NCBI GenBank assembly: GCA_015231615.1
Contig: JADGBE010000006.1
Location: forward strand, 1-64,000
DNA from: Desulfamplus sp.
Lineage (GTDB): Bacteria; Desulfobacterota; Desulfobacteria; Desulfobacterales; Desulfobacteraceae
DNA length: 64,000 nt
Direction of reading: 5' to 3'
Below are positions 1 to 8,149 of this stretch, piece by piece. The stretch's first letter is position 1. Every line of letters starts with the position of its first letter. The notes beneath the pieces were generated by a model that was not told where the DNA came from, searched no databases, and saw only the letters and a program-made list of their open reading frames with translations. A program made the translations under genes and the position numbers.

Positions 1-129
1 AGGGAGTTAAAAGCAAAATCAGATTTTTATTTTGAATACAAGACTATAAAAACAGGTAGAGCCATAACAGACATAGAATTTATTGTTATAGATAAAGCAA
101 AGAAAGAGGATAATAAGCAAAACCAATAA
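1..129 (+). CDS. C-terminal end of a Rep_3 (RepB)-like replication initiator, 5' end outside window
   Basis: An open frame enters from the left edge and stops at a TAA (127-129), giving 42 residues. The visible end contains YKTIKTGRAITDIEFIVI, which resembles the end of the second winged-helix domain of Rep_3/RepB plasmid initiators (pattern Y-x-x-IK-x-GR-x-I-x-x-I-x-F), followed by a short charged tail. If correct, the full protein would bind iterons and start plasmid replication. The next gene encodes an HU-type protein, and HU/IHF proteins often assist such origins. Only the tail is visible, so the family call is an inference. Confidence 0.45.
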   Translation, partial: RELKAKSDFYFEYKTIKTGRAITDIEFIVIDKAKKEDNKQNQ

Positions 130-156
130 GACATAATCGGATTAAGGAGACACCCT

Positions 157-459
157 TTGAACACATCTGAGCTTATCCATGAACTTCAAAATCGAACTAA
201 GCTGACACAGCATCAAGCTGCTGAGGTTGTAAAACTATTCTTTGAGGCTATCTCTGATGCACTTGCAAATGGTGATAGGGTTGAGATTAGGGGCTTGTGT
301 TCCTTCTATGTTAAAGAGTATCAATCATACATTGGCAGGAATCCAAAGACAGGGGAGCGGGTAGAGATACCAGCTAAGAGGTTGCCGTTCTTTAAGTGTG
401 GTAGAGATTTGAGAGAAATGGTTGATAAAAATCACAATAAGGTGGGTATAATAAAATGA
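157..459 (+). CDS. HU/IHF-family DNA-bending protein
   Basis: A 100-residue protein spanning the whole HU/IHF fold. The helical dimerisation part (about 1-45) is followed by the beta-arm signature GRNPKTGERVEIPAKRLPFF (about 60-79), whose Pro intercalates into DNA. The usual GSF before the arm is CSF here. The start is TTG at 157, chosen because AAGGAGA (144-150) lies 6 bases upstream. Its stop overlaps the next ATG (ATGA), so it appears translationally coupled to hicB, which is an unusual partner for HU. Together with the replication-initiator tail upstream, this suggests plasmid or integrated-element ancestry. A chromosomal-type HU role cannot be excluded. Confidence 0.9.
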   Translation: MNTSELIHELQNRTKLTQHQAAEVVKLFFEAISDALANGDRVEIRGLCSFYVKEYQSYIGRNPKTGERVEIPAKRLPFFKCGRDLREMVDKNHNKVGIIK

Positions 460-671
460 AACGAGAATTTAATGTAATTATTGAACATGATTCAGATGGT
501 TACTATGTAGCCAGTGTTCCAGCATTAAAAGGTTGTCATACACAGGCAAAGTCGCTTGATACACTCATTGAGCGTATTAAGGAGGCTATAGAGCTATGCC
601 TTGAAGTTGAAGCTGACTATATTTCTGACTTACAATTTATAGGTATTCAAAGGATAGCCGTAGGACAATGA
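456..671 (+). CDS. hicB: HicB-family antitoxin (locus 1)
   Basis: A 71-residue protein with the partial RNase H-like HicB fold. A strand of the type FNVIIEHDSDGYYVASVPAL leads into GCHTQAKSLDTLIERIKEAIEL, the typical HicB core. In known systems HicB binds HicA and blocks its mRNA-interferase activity, and often represses the operon. This copy is short and lacks the C-terminal DNA-binding domain of longer HicBs. The upstream HU gene, coupled by an ATGA overlap, might therefore contribute DNA binding, but that is speculation. The stop overlaps hicA by four bases. The order antitoxin-toxin is reversed relative to the E. coli hicAB operon but is common elsewhere. Confidence 0.88.
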   Translation: MKREFNVIIEHDSDGYYVASVPALKGCHTQAKSLDTLIERIKEAIELCLEVEADYISDLQFIGIQRIAVGQ

Positions 672-892
672 CTAAAACACCAAGAGTAACGGGGCGTCAG
701 GTTATTTCCGCATTAAAAAAAGCTGAGTTTGAGGTAATCCGTATAAAAGGAAGCCACCATTTTCTTCATCATCAAGACGGTCGTTCTACTGTTGTGCCTG
801 TTCATGCAGGTGAAACTATTGGAGTTGGTTTAATGAGTCAGATTCTTGGTGATTGCAATATGACCGTAGATGACTTTATAAAGTCTCAGTAA
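668..892 (+). CDS. hicA: HicA-family mRNA interferase toxin (locus 1)
   Basis: A 74-residue dsRBD-like HicA protein. The catalytic motif KGSHHF contains the conserved His after Gly-Ser, followed by the second strand with VVPVHAGETIG and a C-terminal helix. HicA cleaves mRNA in a ribosome-independent way and is held inactive by HicB. ATG at 668 overlaps the hicB stop (ATGA), the usual coupling of these pairs. It is slightly longer than the 60-65 residues common in the family, with the extra residues at the C-terminus. No transcription terminator is evident downstream. Confidence 0.9.
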   Translation: MTKTPRVTGRQVISALKKAEFEVIRIKGSHHFLHHQDGRSTVVPVHAGETIGVGLMSQILGDCNMTVDDFIKSQ

Positions 893-1061
893 GAGGAACA
901 TTTATAATATAGGCGGCATTTGGGAATACTTGTAAATATTAGTCATGTAAGATACACATCCAGACCCATATAAAAATAGAAGAAAAACTAAGATATTTTG
1001 AGATCAGGGGTAGCTTATTCAATGTCATTATTTGGGTTAAATTCCTCGCCTCATATTTCCT

Positions 1062-1484
1062 TCATAACACAAGTATTGCTTGAACTCCAAGTATCTTAGC
1101 AGAATTTGCAAGTTTAGCATCAGCAGTAAGTATGGGAATGCTTTTTTCATGTGCAATAGCCAAATGTATAGCATCAAGGCTTCTTAAAGGAGTGTTAAAC
1201 TGAGCAATCCATTTTTTTGCAATAGAGTAATGCTTAGTCTGAATGGGAAGATAAATAAAACTTTTTTGGTCAATATGTGTTTGAAATAAAGATAAAATTA
1301 TCTCTCCATCTTCTTTTGAAAAAGAGTTTTCTCTAATCTTGCGTGATATTGCAGATGCAAGTTCTATTTCTGTTAGTTGGCTTACAGCTGGTTCTTCAGT
1401 GTTAATTAATATCTCTTCTACTTTATCACTCAGAGCTTCAGGGCAGTAATAGGCAGCTAAAATACTTGTATCAATGTAAAGCAT
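1062..1484 (-). CDS. vapC: PIN-domain ribonuclease toxin, VapC family (locus 1)
   Basis: A 140-residue PIN protein. The first catalytic Asp is in MLYIDTSIL (D5), an acidic residue lies in TEIELAS (around 39-41), the third in RSLDAIHLA and the fourth in ILTADAKL. These are the Mg-binding residues of VapC ribonucleases, which cleave tRNA or rRNA. The ATG shares one base with the stop of the upstream antitoxin (TAATG), showing tight coupling. It is transcribed away from the adjacent IS-like element. The target RNA cannot be deduced from sequence. Confidence 0.9.
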   Translation of the reverse strand: MLYIDTSILAAYYCPEALSDKVEEILINTEEPAVSQLTEIELASAISRKIRENSFSKEDGEIILSLFQTHIDQKSFIYLPIQTKHYSIAKKWIAQFNTPLRSLDAIHLAIAHEKSIPILTADAKLANSAKILGVQAILVL

Positions 1485-1726
1485 TAATAACGTTCCTTAT
1501 CTCTTTGATTTATAGTTGTTCGGCTTAACGGCTCTCCTTTAATTTTAATATTTTTTCTGAATTCTTTTAAGGCTTTTAATGGAGTTGGTTTATCATTAGT
1601 ATTAATGTTTATAATACGAGCAACTTTTTTACCTCTTCTGGTTATAACAATATCCTCTCCCTTTTCCACTTCATCAAGAATAGAGCTAAATTTCTCTCTA
1701 ACTTCTTTAGCATTAACAACAAGCAT
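1484..1726 (-). CDS. Phd/YefM-type antitoxin of VapC
   Basis: An 80-residue protein with the Phd/YefM N-terminal fold (NAKEVREKFSSILDEVEKGE, then IVITRRGKKVARI), which binds operator DNA, and a basic unstructured C-terminus that would wrap the toxin. An upstream in-frame ATG at 1783 exists. I place the start at 1726 because AAAGGA lies about 8 bases before it and the family begins with this Met-(x)-V-N-A motif. The stop overlaps the toxin start by one base. It is expected to autoregulate the pair. Confidence 0.87.
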   Translation of the reverse strand: MLVVNAKEVREKFSSILDEVEKGEDIVITRRGKKVARIININTNDKPTPLKALKEFRKNIKIKGEPLSRTTINQRDKERY

Positions 1727-1866
1727 AATTTTTTTCCTTTTAACTTTGTGTTGTTTAAGTGTATATTTGAAATGTAAACTCAAATGTTATCTTTGTCAAA
1801 CATTAAAGGCTGAAAGCCTGAATATTTAAACAGGCTCTTGTTTTAATCTTTGGAGATTATTCTACA

Positions 1867-2022
1867 ATGCTTCCTGTTGATAAAAGAAATAAAATTACGA
1901 AAAAATTAGTCAATAGATTAGCCAGCAATTCTAAATTTGAAAATTTATCCTGTTTTAGGGATTTTGAGTTGTTCGAACATAAAGCTCATCATGTGCTCCC
2001 AGCTATTAACTATTGGTGCTAG
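1867..2022 (+). pseudogene. Small ORF cut off at the left end of the IS-like element
   Basis: A 51-residue frame beginning MLPVDKRNKITKKLVNRLA, with GGAGA about 9 bases upstream of its ATG. It runs into the left terminal repeat of the IS-like element and stops at TAG within that repeat (2020-2022), so the natural C-terminus was probably lost on insertion. No continuing frame is recognisable to the right of the element. I do not recognise the family. It may also be a chance ORF. Confidence 0.35.
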
Positions 2023-2025
2023 TTT
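2014..2025 (+). repeat. Left terminal inverted repeat of the IS-like element
   Basis: TGGTGCTAGTTT, the exact reverse complement of 2915-2926. It overlaps the stop codon of the truncated ORF at 1867. Confidence 0.75.
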
Positions 2026-2032
2026 ATTTTGG

Positions 2033-2818
2033 TTACAGGCTAAATTCACTGATAGACAAGGGAACAAACCCTGTCTCATCAGCAGGCAGTCCAAACCATT
2101 GAACCAAAATATTGAAGGCTGCCATGTAGTAAGCGATTCTCGATTTTAAGTAATCCCATTTTCGGTGAGTCATTTTTTTGAAATGGGAGACAACAGTCAG
2201 CATCGAGAGAACGGTTTCCACCAACATCCGATCATTCCATTGACCTCTTGTACAAATTTTTAAATTCTGAGGGTCTCCATCTTTAGAGTGGAATCCAGAG
2301 TCTCCAAACACAATCATTTCATCCTCAAATTGTTGGATGATGCCCTGAAATGTGTTGTCGTGAACGTTGGCGGTATCGCAGTCCCAATCAACAATCAGCC
2401 CAAATTTATTGAGGACTAAACAGAGTTTGCATCCGATAATCCAGCGGTGATTCGAAATTCCTTTTTTCCCGATTTGTTGTTCACTGCGGCCTTCACGAAT
2501 CGGATGAATCAATTCCACCCCATAAGTATCCACTACGCCAATCAGGGTAGGATCGGCTAAAAAAGAATCGGCCCAATCCCGATGGGTTTTGAACAAACGG
2601 AACAAACGGGTACGGGAGGGCAGATGAGGAAATAAAGGAAGCCAATCCCGTTTTAACCAACGATAGAAGGCTCGCCCCCCGACTCCTTTGATAGAAAACA
2701 AAAGAGCTAAGGTTACAATTTCACTGGGATAAAGAGTCGATTGACTATGTTTTTTTTCTTCTTTCATACTATCATCTACACGATAAAAGAGGTCTGTGAT
2801 AAATAACTCTGTCGTCAT
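2033..2818 (-). CDS. DDE transposase (IS982-like or related)
   Basis: A 261-residue transposase. The N-terminal helical part (ELFITDLFYRVDD...) is followed by a DDE catalytic core: Asp in GVVDTYGVEL, Asp in VFGDSGFH, and Glu in NDRMLVETVLSML with the preceding R-x-x-V-E arrangement typical of these enzymes. The frame remains open to 2890, but ATG at 2818 is preferred because AGGAGA lies 7 bases before it. The coding frame is intact and could be active. It faces away from dapL. Confidence 0.85.
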   Translation of the reverse strand: MTTELFITDLFYRVDDSMKEEKKHSQSTLYPSEIVTLALLFSIKGVGGRAFYRWLKRDWLPLFPHLPSRTRLFRLFKTHRDWADSFLADPTLIGVVDTYGVELIHPIREGRSEQQIGKKGISNHRWIIGCKLCLVLNKFGLIVDWDCDTANVHDNTFQGIIQQFEDEMIVFGDSGFHSKDGDPQNLKICTRGQWNDRMLVETVLSMLTVVSHFKKMTHRKWDYLKSRIAYYMAAFNILVQWFGLPADETGFVPLSISEFSL

Positions 2819-2914
2819 AGGATTGTCTCCTGAAAAGATGTTCAATAAAGGGATAGGTACGGTACCTTTCTTTATCTGGAGAAATCCCATGATTTAATCA
2901 ATTCATCAACTTTG

Positions 2915-2926
2915 AAACTAGCACCA
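2915..2926 (-). repeat. Right terminal inverted repeat of the IS-like element
   Basis: AAACTAGCACCA, the reverse complement of 2014-2025. A TTGAAA at 2913-2918 pointing outward could act as a -35 element for dapL, but the matching -10 (TAGCAA, 17 bases on) is weak. Confidence 0.75.
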
Positions 2927-2957
2927 CTAATTAGTAGCAATTACAAGGAATAAATTA

Positions 2958-4208
2958 ATGATTAAAGCAAATAAACACTACAGTAAACTTAACGCATCAT
3001 ATCTCTTTTCTGATATTGCCAAAAGGGTTGCAAAATTCCAGTCAGATAACCCTGATATAAAAATTATTCGTCTTGGAATTGGAGATGTTACAAGAGCATT
3101 GCCAGATGCCTGTATCAAGGGATTTGAACAAGGTGTTGCTGAGATGGCAAAAGATTCAACTTTTAAAGGATATGGACCAGAACAAGGTTATCCGTTTTTA
3201 CGTGAAAAAATAGCAAAATTTGATTTTCAGGCAAGAGGTGCTGATATTGCACCAGACGAGATATTTGTAAGCGATGGTGCAAAATGCGATACAGGCAATT
3301 TTCAGGAACTTTTTTCACCAGATACTAACATTGCAATACCTGATCCTGTTTATCCTGTCTATCTTGACACCAATGTAATGGCAGGAAGAACTGGTAAATA
3401 TAAAGATGGCAGATACGATGGAATTGTCTATTTAGATTGCACGAAAGAGAGTAATTTTCTTCCTAAACTTCCTGAAGTCCCAGTTGATCTTATATACCTT
3501 TGCTTTCCAAATAATCCAACTGGCACAACTATCTCAAAGCAAGAGCTTAAACAATGGGTTGATTATGCCAAAGAGACAAAAGCGTTAATTTTATTTGATG
3601 CAGCTTATGAGGCTTTTATTCGCGATAACTCTCTTCCACACTCAATCTACGAGATTGAAGGGGCAAAAGAGGTTGCTGTTGAGTTTAGAAGTTTCTCCAA
3701 AACTGCTGGATTTACAGGAACACGTTGTGGATATACCGTTGTCCCAAAAGAGTGTATGATTTTTGATGAAGATGGAAACAGAGTCTCTCTTCATGCTTTA
3801 TGGCAAAGACGACAAAGCACTAAATTTAATGGAGTATCATATCCTGTCCAAAAAGCTGCTGAAGCTATCTATTCTGAAGAGGGACGTATTCAGATACAAG
3901 CTCTTGCATCGTACTACCTAAAAAATGCTGAACTAATAAGAATTGCAATGTCAGAGCTTGGATTTGACTTTGTTGGTGGAGACAACTCTCCATATATCTG
4001 GATTGATGGAAATGGCAGGGATTCTTGGGAGTTCTTTGATATGCTTCTTACAAAGGTTGGCGTTGTTTGCACCCCTGGGGCAGGATTTGGAAAATGTGGA
4101 CAAGGGTATATCAGAATCAGTGCATTTAACAGCCGTGAAAATGTTGAAGAAGCTATGGTTCGTATGGGAGATGCATTGGGTGGTGCCTCTTCTGCGGGGT
4201 TAAAATGA
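2958..4208 (+). CDS. dapL: LL-diaminopimelate aminotransferase
   Basis: A 416-residue fold-type I PLP enzyme matching DapL over its full length, with the N-terminal [14 protein letters not shown] block, [22 protein letters not shown] and the PLP lysine K248 in [14 protein letters not shown]. DapL converts tetrahydrodipicolinate directly to LL-diaminopimelate, bypassing DapC/D/E, and feeds lysine and peptidoglycan synthesis. The pathway is typical of Desulfobacterota, Chlamydiae, cyanobacteria and some archaea. AAGGA lies about 8 bases before ATG. The stop overlaps moeA (ATGA). The native upstream region is replaced by the IS-like element 31 bp away, so its expression may have changed. Confidence 0.95.
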   Translation: MIKANKHYSKLNASYLFSDIAKRVAKFQSDNPDIKIIRLGIGDVTRALPDACIKGFEQGVAEMAKDSTFKGYGPEQGYPFLREKIAKFDFQARGADIAPDEIFVSDGAKCDTGNFQELFSPDTNIAIPDPVYPVYLDTNVMAGRTGKYKDGRYDGIVYLDCTKESNFLPKLPEVPVDLIYLCFPNNPTGTTISKQELKQWVDYAKETKALILFDAAYEAFIRDNSLPHSIYEIEGAKEVAVEFRSFSKTAGFTGTRCGYTVVPKECMIFDEDGNRVSLHALWQRRQSTKFNGVSYPVQKAAEAIYSEEGRIQIQALASYYLKNAELIRIAMSELGFDFVGGDNSPYIWIDGNGRDSWEFFDMLLTKVGVVCTPGAGFGKCGQGYIRISAFNSRENVEEAMVRMGDALGGASSAGLK

Positions 4209-5536
4209 ACCACTTTTTTAAGGTTCAATCTTTAGAACAGGTGATGGCACTTTCCCATCAATTTTCGGCTGTAAGCATTGAGAAAGTTCCTATATCAGAT
4301 TCCTTTTTTCGTGTTCTTGCCAAAGATATAGATGCAACTCACGATATACCGGGATTTAGAAGAGCTACAATGGATGGGTATGCTTTACACTCTGGTTCAA
4401 CTTTTGGGGCATCTGAGTCTAATCCCGCATGGCTTGAAGTTACAGGCTCTATATCAATGGGAGAAGTTCCAAGTTTTTCTATTCAATCGGGTCAGGCAGC
4501 AAAAATATCAACTGGTGGTATGTTGCCTGACGGTGCTGACAGCGTTGTAATGGTTGAACACACTGAAGTTATAGGTGGTGAGTCAGCAGCACTGACAGGC
4601 ATTGATAGAGAAGATAAAGCACCAGCTTCCTATAGCCCGACTGTAGAGATATATAAAAGCGTTGCCCCTCTTCAAAATGTGATTGATAAAGACGAAGATT
4701 TTAAAAAAAGAGAGAAGATTCTTAAATCTGGCACGCTATTAAGACCCCAAGAGGTTGGTCTTGCTGCTGCACTTGGAATCTGTGAGCTGCCTGTTTATAA
4801 GATTCCAAAGGTTGGTATAATCTCCACAGGAGATGAGATTGTGCCAATTGATGAAACACCTCAATTGGGTAAAATAAGAGATATAAACTCATACACACTT
4901 GCAGGGCTTATAACTGAAGCTGGTGCTAAACCTGTTCAATATGGCATTATTAAAGATAACGAAGAGGCTTTATTGAGTGCGTGTCTAAAGGCTCTTGATG
5001 AGACTGATATGGTTCTTATCTCTGGTGGTAGCTCTGTTGGAAACCGTGATTTTACAGTTAATGTTCTATCTTTATTGAAAGATACAGAGATTTTGTTACA
5101 TGGAATATCAATAAGTCCCGGCAAACCCACAATTCTTGCGAGATATAGCGTGAATCATGTAAAACCTATTTGGGGGCTGCCGGGTCATGTTGTCTCTGCA
5201 ATGGTTGTATTTAAAATAGTTGTGCTGCCATTTTTAAGACAGATACAGGGTTTAAGTTCTTGTAAAACAAAAAATTCATCAATCCTTATTCCAGCAATAC
5301 TTACAAAAAATGTGGCATCAGCTCAAGGCAGAACAGATTTTATTAGGGTAAAACTTGTAAAACAACTTGATATTAATTTAAAAGATAAATATCAGATTTT
5401 TGCCGAACCAATTTTAGGAAAATCTGGACTTATCAGAACAATGGTTATGGCTGATGGTCTGCTTGAGATTGGTGAAAATGTTGAGGGTGTGGAGAGAGGT
5501 GATTTAGTTAATATCATACCCTTCAAACGGGAATAA
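4205..5536 (+). CDS. moeA: Molybdopterin molybdenumtransferase MoeA
   Basis: A 443-residue MoeA that inserts molybdate (or tungstate) into adenylylated molybdopterin. Visible blocks are [28 protein letters not shown], the molybdopterin-binding IISTGDEI and [11 protein letters not shown], and the C-terminal beta-barrel. Compared with the usual ~410 residues there is a polar loop of about 20 residues after VEHTEV (about 122-145) before the conserved NVI..GEDF-like segment. It is coupled to dapL by an ATGA overlap. It is consistent with molybdo- or tungsto-enzymes such as formate dehydrogenase elsewhere in the genome, and with moaA at 20035. Confidence 0.94.
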   Translation: MNHFFKVQSLEQVMALSHQFSAVSIEKVPISDSFFRVLAKDIDATHDIPGFRRATMDGYALHSGSTFGASESNPAWLEVTGSISMGEVPSFSIQSGQAAKISTGGMLPDGADSVVMVEHTEVIGGESAALTGIDREDKAPASYSPTVEIYKSVAPLQNVIDKDEDFKKREKILKSGTLLRPQEVGLAAALGICELPVYKIPKVGIISTGDEIVPIDETPQLGKIRDINSYTLAGLITEAGAKPVQYGIIKDNEEALLSACLKALDETDMVLISGGSSVGNRDFTVNVLSLLKDTEILLHGISISPGKPTILARYSVNHVKPIWGLPGHVVSAMVVFKIVVLPFLRQIQGLSSCKTKNSSILIPAILTKNVASAQGRTDFIRVKLVKQLDINLKDKYQIFAEPILGKSGLIRTMVMADGLLEIGENVEGVERGDLVNIIPFKRE

Positions 5537-5549
5537 ATTTAGCTTCATA

Positions 5550-5580
5550 GATTTGACAATTTTTCTAAAATTGTCAAATC
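5550..5580. terminator. Bidirectional terminator between moeA and pyrF
   Basis: A perfect 13-bp stem (GATTTGACAATTT and its complement, loop 5563-5567) lies between the convergent genes and includes the pyrF stop codon. A/T-rich tracts flank the stem on both sides. A close relative of the same hairpin lies at 36291-36319, also between convergent genes. Confidence 0.75.
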
Positions 5581-6326
5581 TTCAAGAGTTCAATCTCCTC
5601 TGCAATTTTCTCTGCTGCTAAAGCAGGATCAGCCGCTCTTTTAATTGGTCTGCCCACAACAATAAAGTCTGCCCCAGCTTTCACTGCCATTGCAGGTGTG
5701 GTGATTCGCTTCTGATCATCACTGGTTTGCTTTTGATCATCGCCTTTATCTATTCCTTTATCTATTGACCATGCTGGTCTTATACCGGGTGTTACAGCAA
5801 GAAAATCTTTTCCAAACTTAGCTTTAATAAGTTGCACCTCTTGACCTGAACATACAACTCCACGACATCCAGCAGAATACGCCATCTCTGCCCGTTTCAT
5901 AACAAGTGCTTGAATATCTTGCACATAAATATCTTTAAACCCGCAAGATTCAATTACAGATGCGTCATGGTCTGTAAGCACAGTTACTCCAAGCACACCA
6001 ACGCTATCTCCCCCCTTTACCGCCATCTCTAACATTTTTGGTGAAGATGAACAGTGAACCGTAACCAGATCAACATCAAGTTGTGCAACCTGCTCCATAG
6101 CTCTTTTAACTGTTTCTGAAATATCATGGAGTTTTAAATCAAGAAAAATACCAGCATCAGTTAGATTTTTAACTCGTCTTATAATATCGGGACCCATCTT
6201 TATAAAAAGTTCCAAACCTATCTTGAACATACCGACTTTGCCATTGAGAATCTTGACATATTTTTCAGCTTCATCTGCTGAAGAAACATCAAGTGCAAAA
6301 ATAATATAATCTTTTCCACTTTTCAT
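5574..6326 (-). CDS. pyrF: Orotidine 5'-phosphate decarboxylase
   Basis: A 250-residue TIM-barrel enzyme making UMP. The N-terminal FALDVSSADEAEKYV block, catalytic DLKLHDISETVKRA (D-x-K-x-x-D type), the VTVLTDHD strand and the phosphate-binding VVGRPI near the C-terminus are all present. Between PGIRPAW and the ITTPAMAVKAGA helix there is an extra hydrophilic loop of about 17 residues. It is built from small duplications (DKG-x-DKG, DDQK...DDQK) that correspond to tandem DNA repeats (see 5743-5766). AAGGT upstream of ATG serves as ribosome-binding site. The gene stands alone, convergent with moeA. Confidence 0.95.
   Translation of the reverse strand: MKSGKDYIIFALDVSSADEAEKYVKILNGKVGMFKIGLELFIKMGPDIIRRVKNLTDAGIFLDLKLHDISETVKRAMEQVAQLDVDLVTVHCSSSPKMLEMAVKGGDSVGVLGVTVLTDHDASVIESCGFKDIYVQDIQALVMKRAEMAYSAGCRGVVCSGQEVQLIKAKFGKDFLAVTPGIRPAWSIDKGIDKGDDQKQTSDDQKRITTPAMAVKAGADFIVVGRPIKRAADPALAAEKIAEEIELLKI
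5743..5766. repeat. 12-bp tandem duplication inside pyrF
   Basis: CCTTTATCTATT occurs twice head to tail. In the pyrF frame it encodes the doubled Asp-Lys-Gly-Ile segment of the family-atypical loop. A second imperfect duplication (TTGATCATC / CTGATCATC) lies just before it. Confidence 0.85.
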
Positions 6327-6467
6327 AAAATACCTTTTTTATTGAATAATTCTGTTGAAAACGTTTATGTTTTAATGATATTAAACCCAATTCACTTATC
6401 AATCTTAATTCTTTCTTAACTCTTTTTTTGATACCACATATTTTTAATAAGGCTTAAAAGATATTAT

Positions 6468-7844
6468 ATGGTTCATACTACCACAACCCATATCCCTTCA
6501 GGAAGTTTTAAAACCGCAAAAAAGAGCAATATTTTATTTCAAGCACATCTTGGGACATGTGTAGGCGTTGCCATCTTTGATGATCATGCAAACATTGGCG
6601 GGATTATCCATATACTTTTGCCTGAACCAGTTAGTAGCTTTGCACCTGAATATCCTGAAAAATATGCTTCAATTGGTCTTCCATTGTTTTTGCAGGAGAT
6701 GTATTCAATGGGAGCAACTCAAGATAACATGGTTGCAACAGTTGCTGGAGGTGCATTAGTTGGACCTCTAAGCCATCAAGATATAAACCTTGATATTGGT
6801 GGTCGTTCAACTGATATTGTTATGAAAATTCTATGCAGAGAGGGGATAACAATAAAAAAATCTGAAACAGGCGGTTTTTTTACCTGCACATTAGAATTAA
6901 ACTTAAGCAATGGCGTAACGACAATAAGACCCGCATGGAGCTATAATTACAATTCAATTCATAAAGAGACACATATAGAAAATAGCAATATTGTTGAAGT
7001 AGAAAAACCTTCTAAAGATAGTATTGAGAATACCATAGAGTCTTTAAACCCAATTCCTCAAACAGCACTTAAAGTTATGCGAATTGTTCAAAAGGACAAC
7101 TACACAATTAACTCTATTGAAAAAGAGCTTCAAAGAGATCAAGTTCTTGCATCAAGAACTCTCCAGATGTGCAACTCAGCTATATTTGCAGGAAAAATAA
7201 GAATAGAGACCTTAAAAGATGCCTTGCTGATTCTTGGAGCAAATACCTTAATTAATTCTGTTATTACTGCTGCAATAAAAAACTACTTTAACCAATCTGA
7301 AGCTAATGGTTACTCTATGTGTCGAGGTGGTATGTTTTTTCACTCTGTGGGTTGTGCAGTAACATCTGAAATTATAGCAAAAATTGCAGGAAAGATAGAC
7401 CCTAAAATAGCTTATACAGCAGGGCTTATACATGATATTGGCAAAGTTGTTTTAGATCAATATGTTGCAAAGCTCTATCCATTATTCTTCCGGGAACTGC
7501 ACCAAAAAAAGGCTGATTATCTCACTGCTGAACAGAATATCCTTGGAATAACACATTGTGAAACAGGAGTTATGTTAGCAGAAAAATGGTGTTTTTCGGA
7601 TTTGTTGATCGATGTTATCAAATATCACCATGATCCTCAAAGTTCTCCAATGAGCAATAGAGATATTGTTAGCATAGTCCATATTGCTGATCTTTTAATG
7701 TTAAGGTTTAATAGCAGGGTTCAAACTGATAAGACAGAGTCTGCAAATCTTAATCAGATTTTATCAAACTTGGGCTTATCAATTTCTGATATGGCAAAAA
7801 TTATTGACGCGATTCCTTTGCATGTATTTGATCTAAATAGTTAA
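6468..7844 (+). CDS. CheD-HDOD fusion: receptor-deamidase domain joined to an HDOD signalling domain
   Basis: A 458-residue two-domain protein. Residues 1 to about 160 match CheD, the glutamine deamidase of chemoreceptors: LGTCVGVAIFD carries Cys31 and GGIIHILLP carries His48, the expected catalytic pair. Residues about 190-400 form an HDOD domain (NPIPQTALKVMRI start), with the HD pair kept at H322-D323 in GLIHDIGKVV, although many HDOD domains have lost it. HDOD proteins act as signalling scaffolds. It is not near the che operon at 36-45 kb and appears monocistronic. It could link receptor modification to another output. The start codon lacks a strong ribosome-binding site. Confidence 0.85.
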   Translation: MVHTTTTHIPSGSFKTAKKSNILFQAHLGTCVGVAIFDDHANIGGIIHILLPEPVSSFAPEYPEKYASIGLPLFLQEMYSMGATQDNMVATVAGGALVGPLSHQDINLDIGGRSTDIVMKILCREGITIKKSETGGFFTCTLELNLSNGVTTIRPAWSYNYNSIHKETHIENSNIVEVEKPSKDSIENTIESLNPIPQTALKVMRIVQKDNYTINSIEKELQRDQVLASRTLQMCNSAIFAGKIRIETLKDALLILGANTLINSVITAAIKNYFNQSEANGYSMCRGGMFFHSVGCAVTSEIIAKIAGKIDPKIAYTAGLIHDIGKVVLDQYVAKLYPLFFRELHQKKADYLTAEQNILGITHCETGVMLAEKWCFSDLLIDVIKYHHDPQSSPMSNRDIVSIVHIADLLMLRFNSRVQTDKTESANLNQILSNLGLSISDMAKIIDAIPLHVFDLNS

Positions 7845-7885
7845 TATAAAAAACTATGTTTTAAGAGATATAAGGAAAATATACA

Positions 7886-8149
7886 ATGATACTAAAAGAT
7901 AACTTAAATATAACTTATGATTTGTCTGGTAATTTAATACTAACTATTCCAAAATTTTATATTAACAATATTGACCAAAATATCTTGTTAAAATCTGTTG
8001 AAAGATTAATCAGATCAGCAACAGATAAAATAACTATTTCATCAAATGGCTGGCAAGGAGATTCAGCAGCAGATATTGTCGGTATATGTAAAAGTGATGT
8101 TAATGATGGCTCTGTTTCTCATGACAACTATATATATGGATTAGAATAA
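7886..8149 (+). CDS. Small protein upstream of a PIN toxin, probable antitoxin
   Basis: An 87-residue protein (MILKDNLNITYDLSGNLIL...) not matching a named antitoxin family that I recognise. Its position argues for the antitoxin role: it is short, directly precedes a PIN ribonuclease gene, and its stop shares one base with the toxin ATG (TAATG). AAGGA lies upstream of its own ATG. The C-terminal third is polar and Asp/Ser-rich, as in flexible toxin-neutralising tails. Predicted by context only. Confidence 0.6.
   Translation: MILKDNLNITYDLSGNLILTIPKFYINNIDQNILLKSVERLIRSATDKITISSNGWQGDSAADIVGICKSDVNDGSVSHDNYIYGLE

Larger units (their letters stand above)
2014..2926 (-). mobile_element. IS-like element with DDE transposase and 12-bp terminal inverted repeats
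   Basis: A 913-bp unit bounded by perfect 12-bp inverted repeats (TGGTGCTAGTTT at 2014-2025, its complement at 2915-2926) and carrying one transposase gene on the minus strand. Flanking bases do not form a convincing target duplication, so the insertion may be old or the outermost bases misplaced. The transposase resembles IS982/IS4-IS5-like DDE enzymes, but the repeat ends do not match the IS982 ends I know, so the family is left open. The right end lies 31 bp upstream of dapL. Confidence 0.75.

Noticed and set aside
2005-2935. Target-site duplication flanking the IS-like element
   Set aside because: Flanks AACTATT and ACTAATT are similar but not identical; no exact direct repeat of any length was found.
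3943-4203. 86-residue plus-strand ORF within dapL
   Set aside because: Out-of-frame overlap with a strongly conserved enzyme and no independent start signals.
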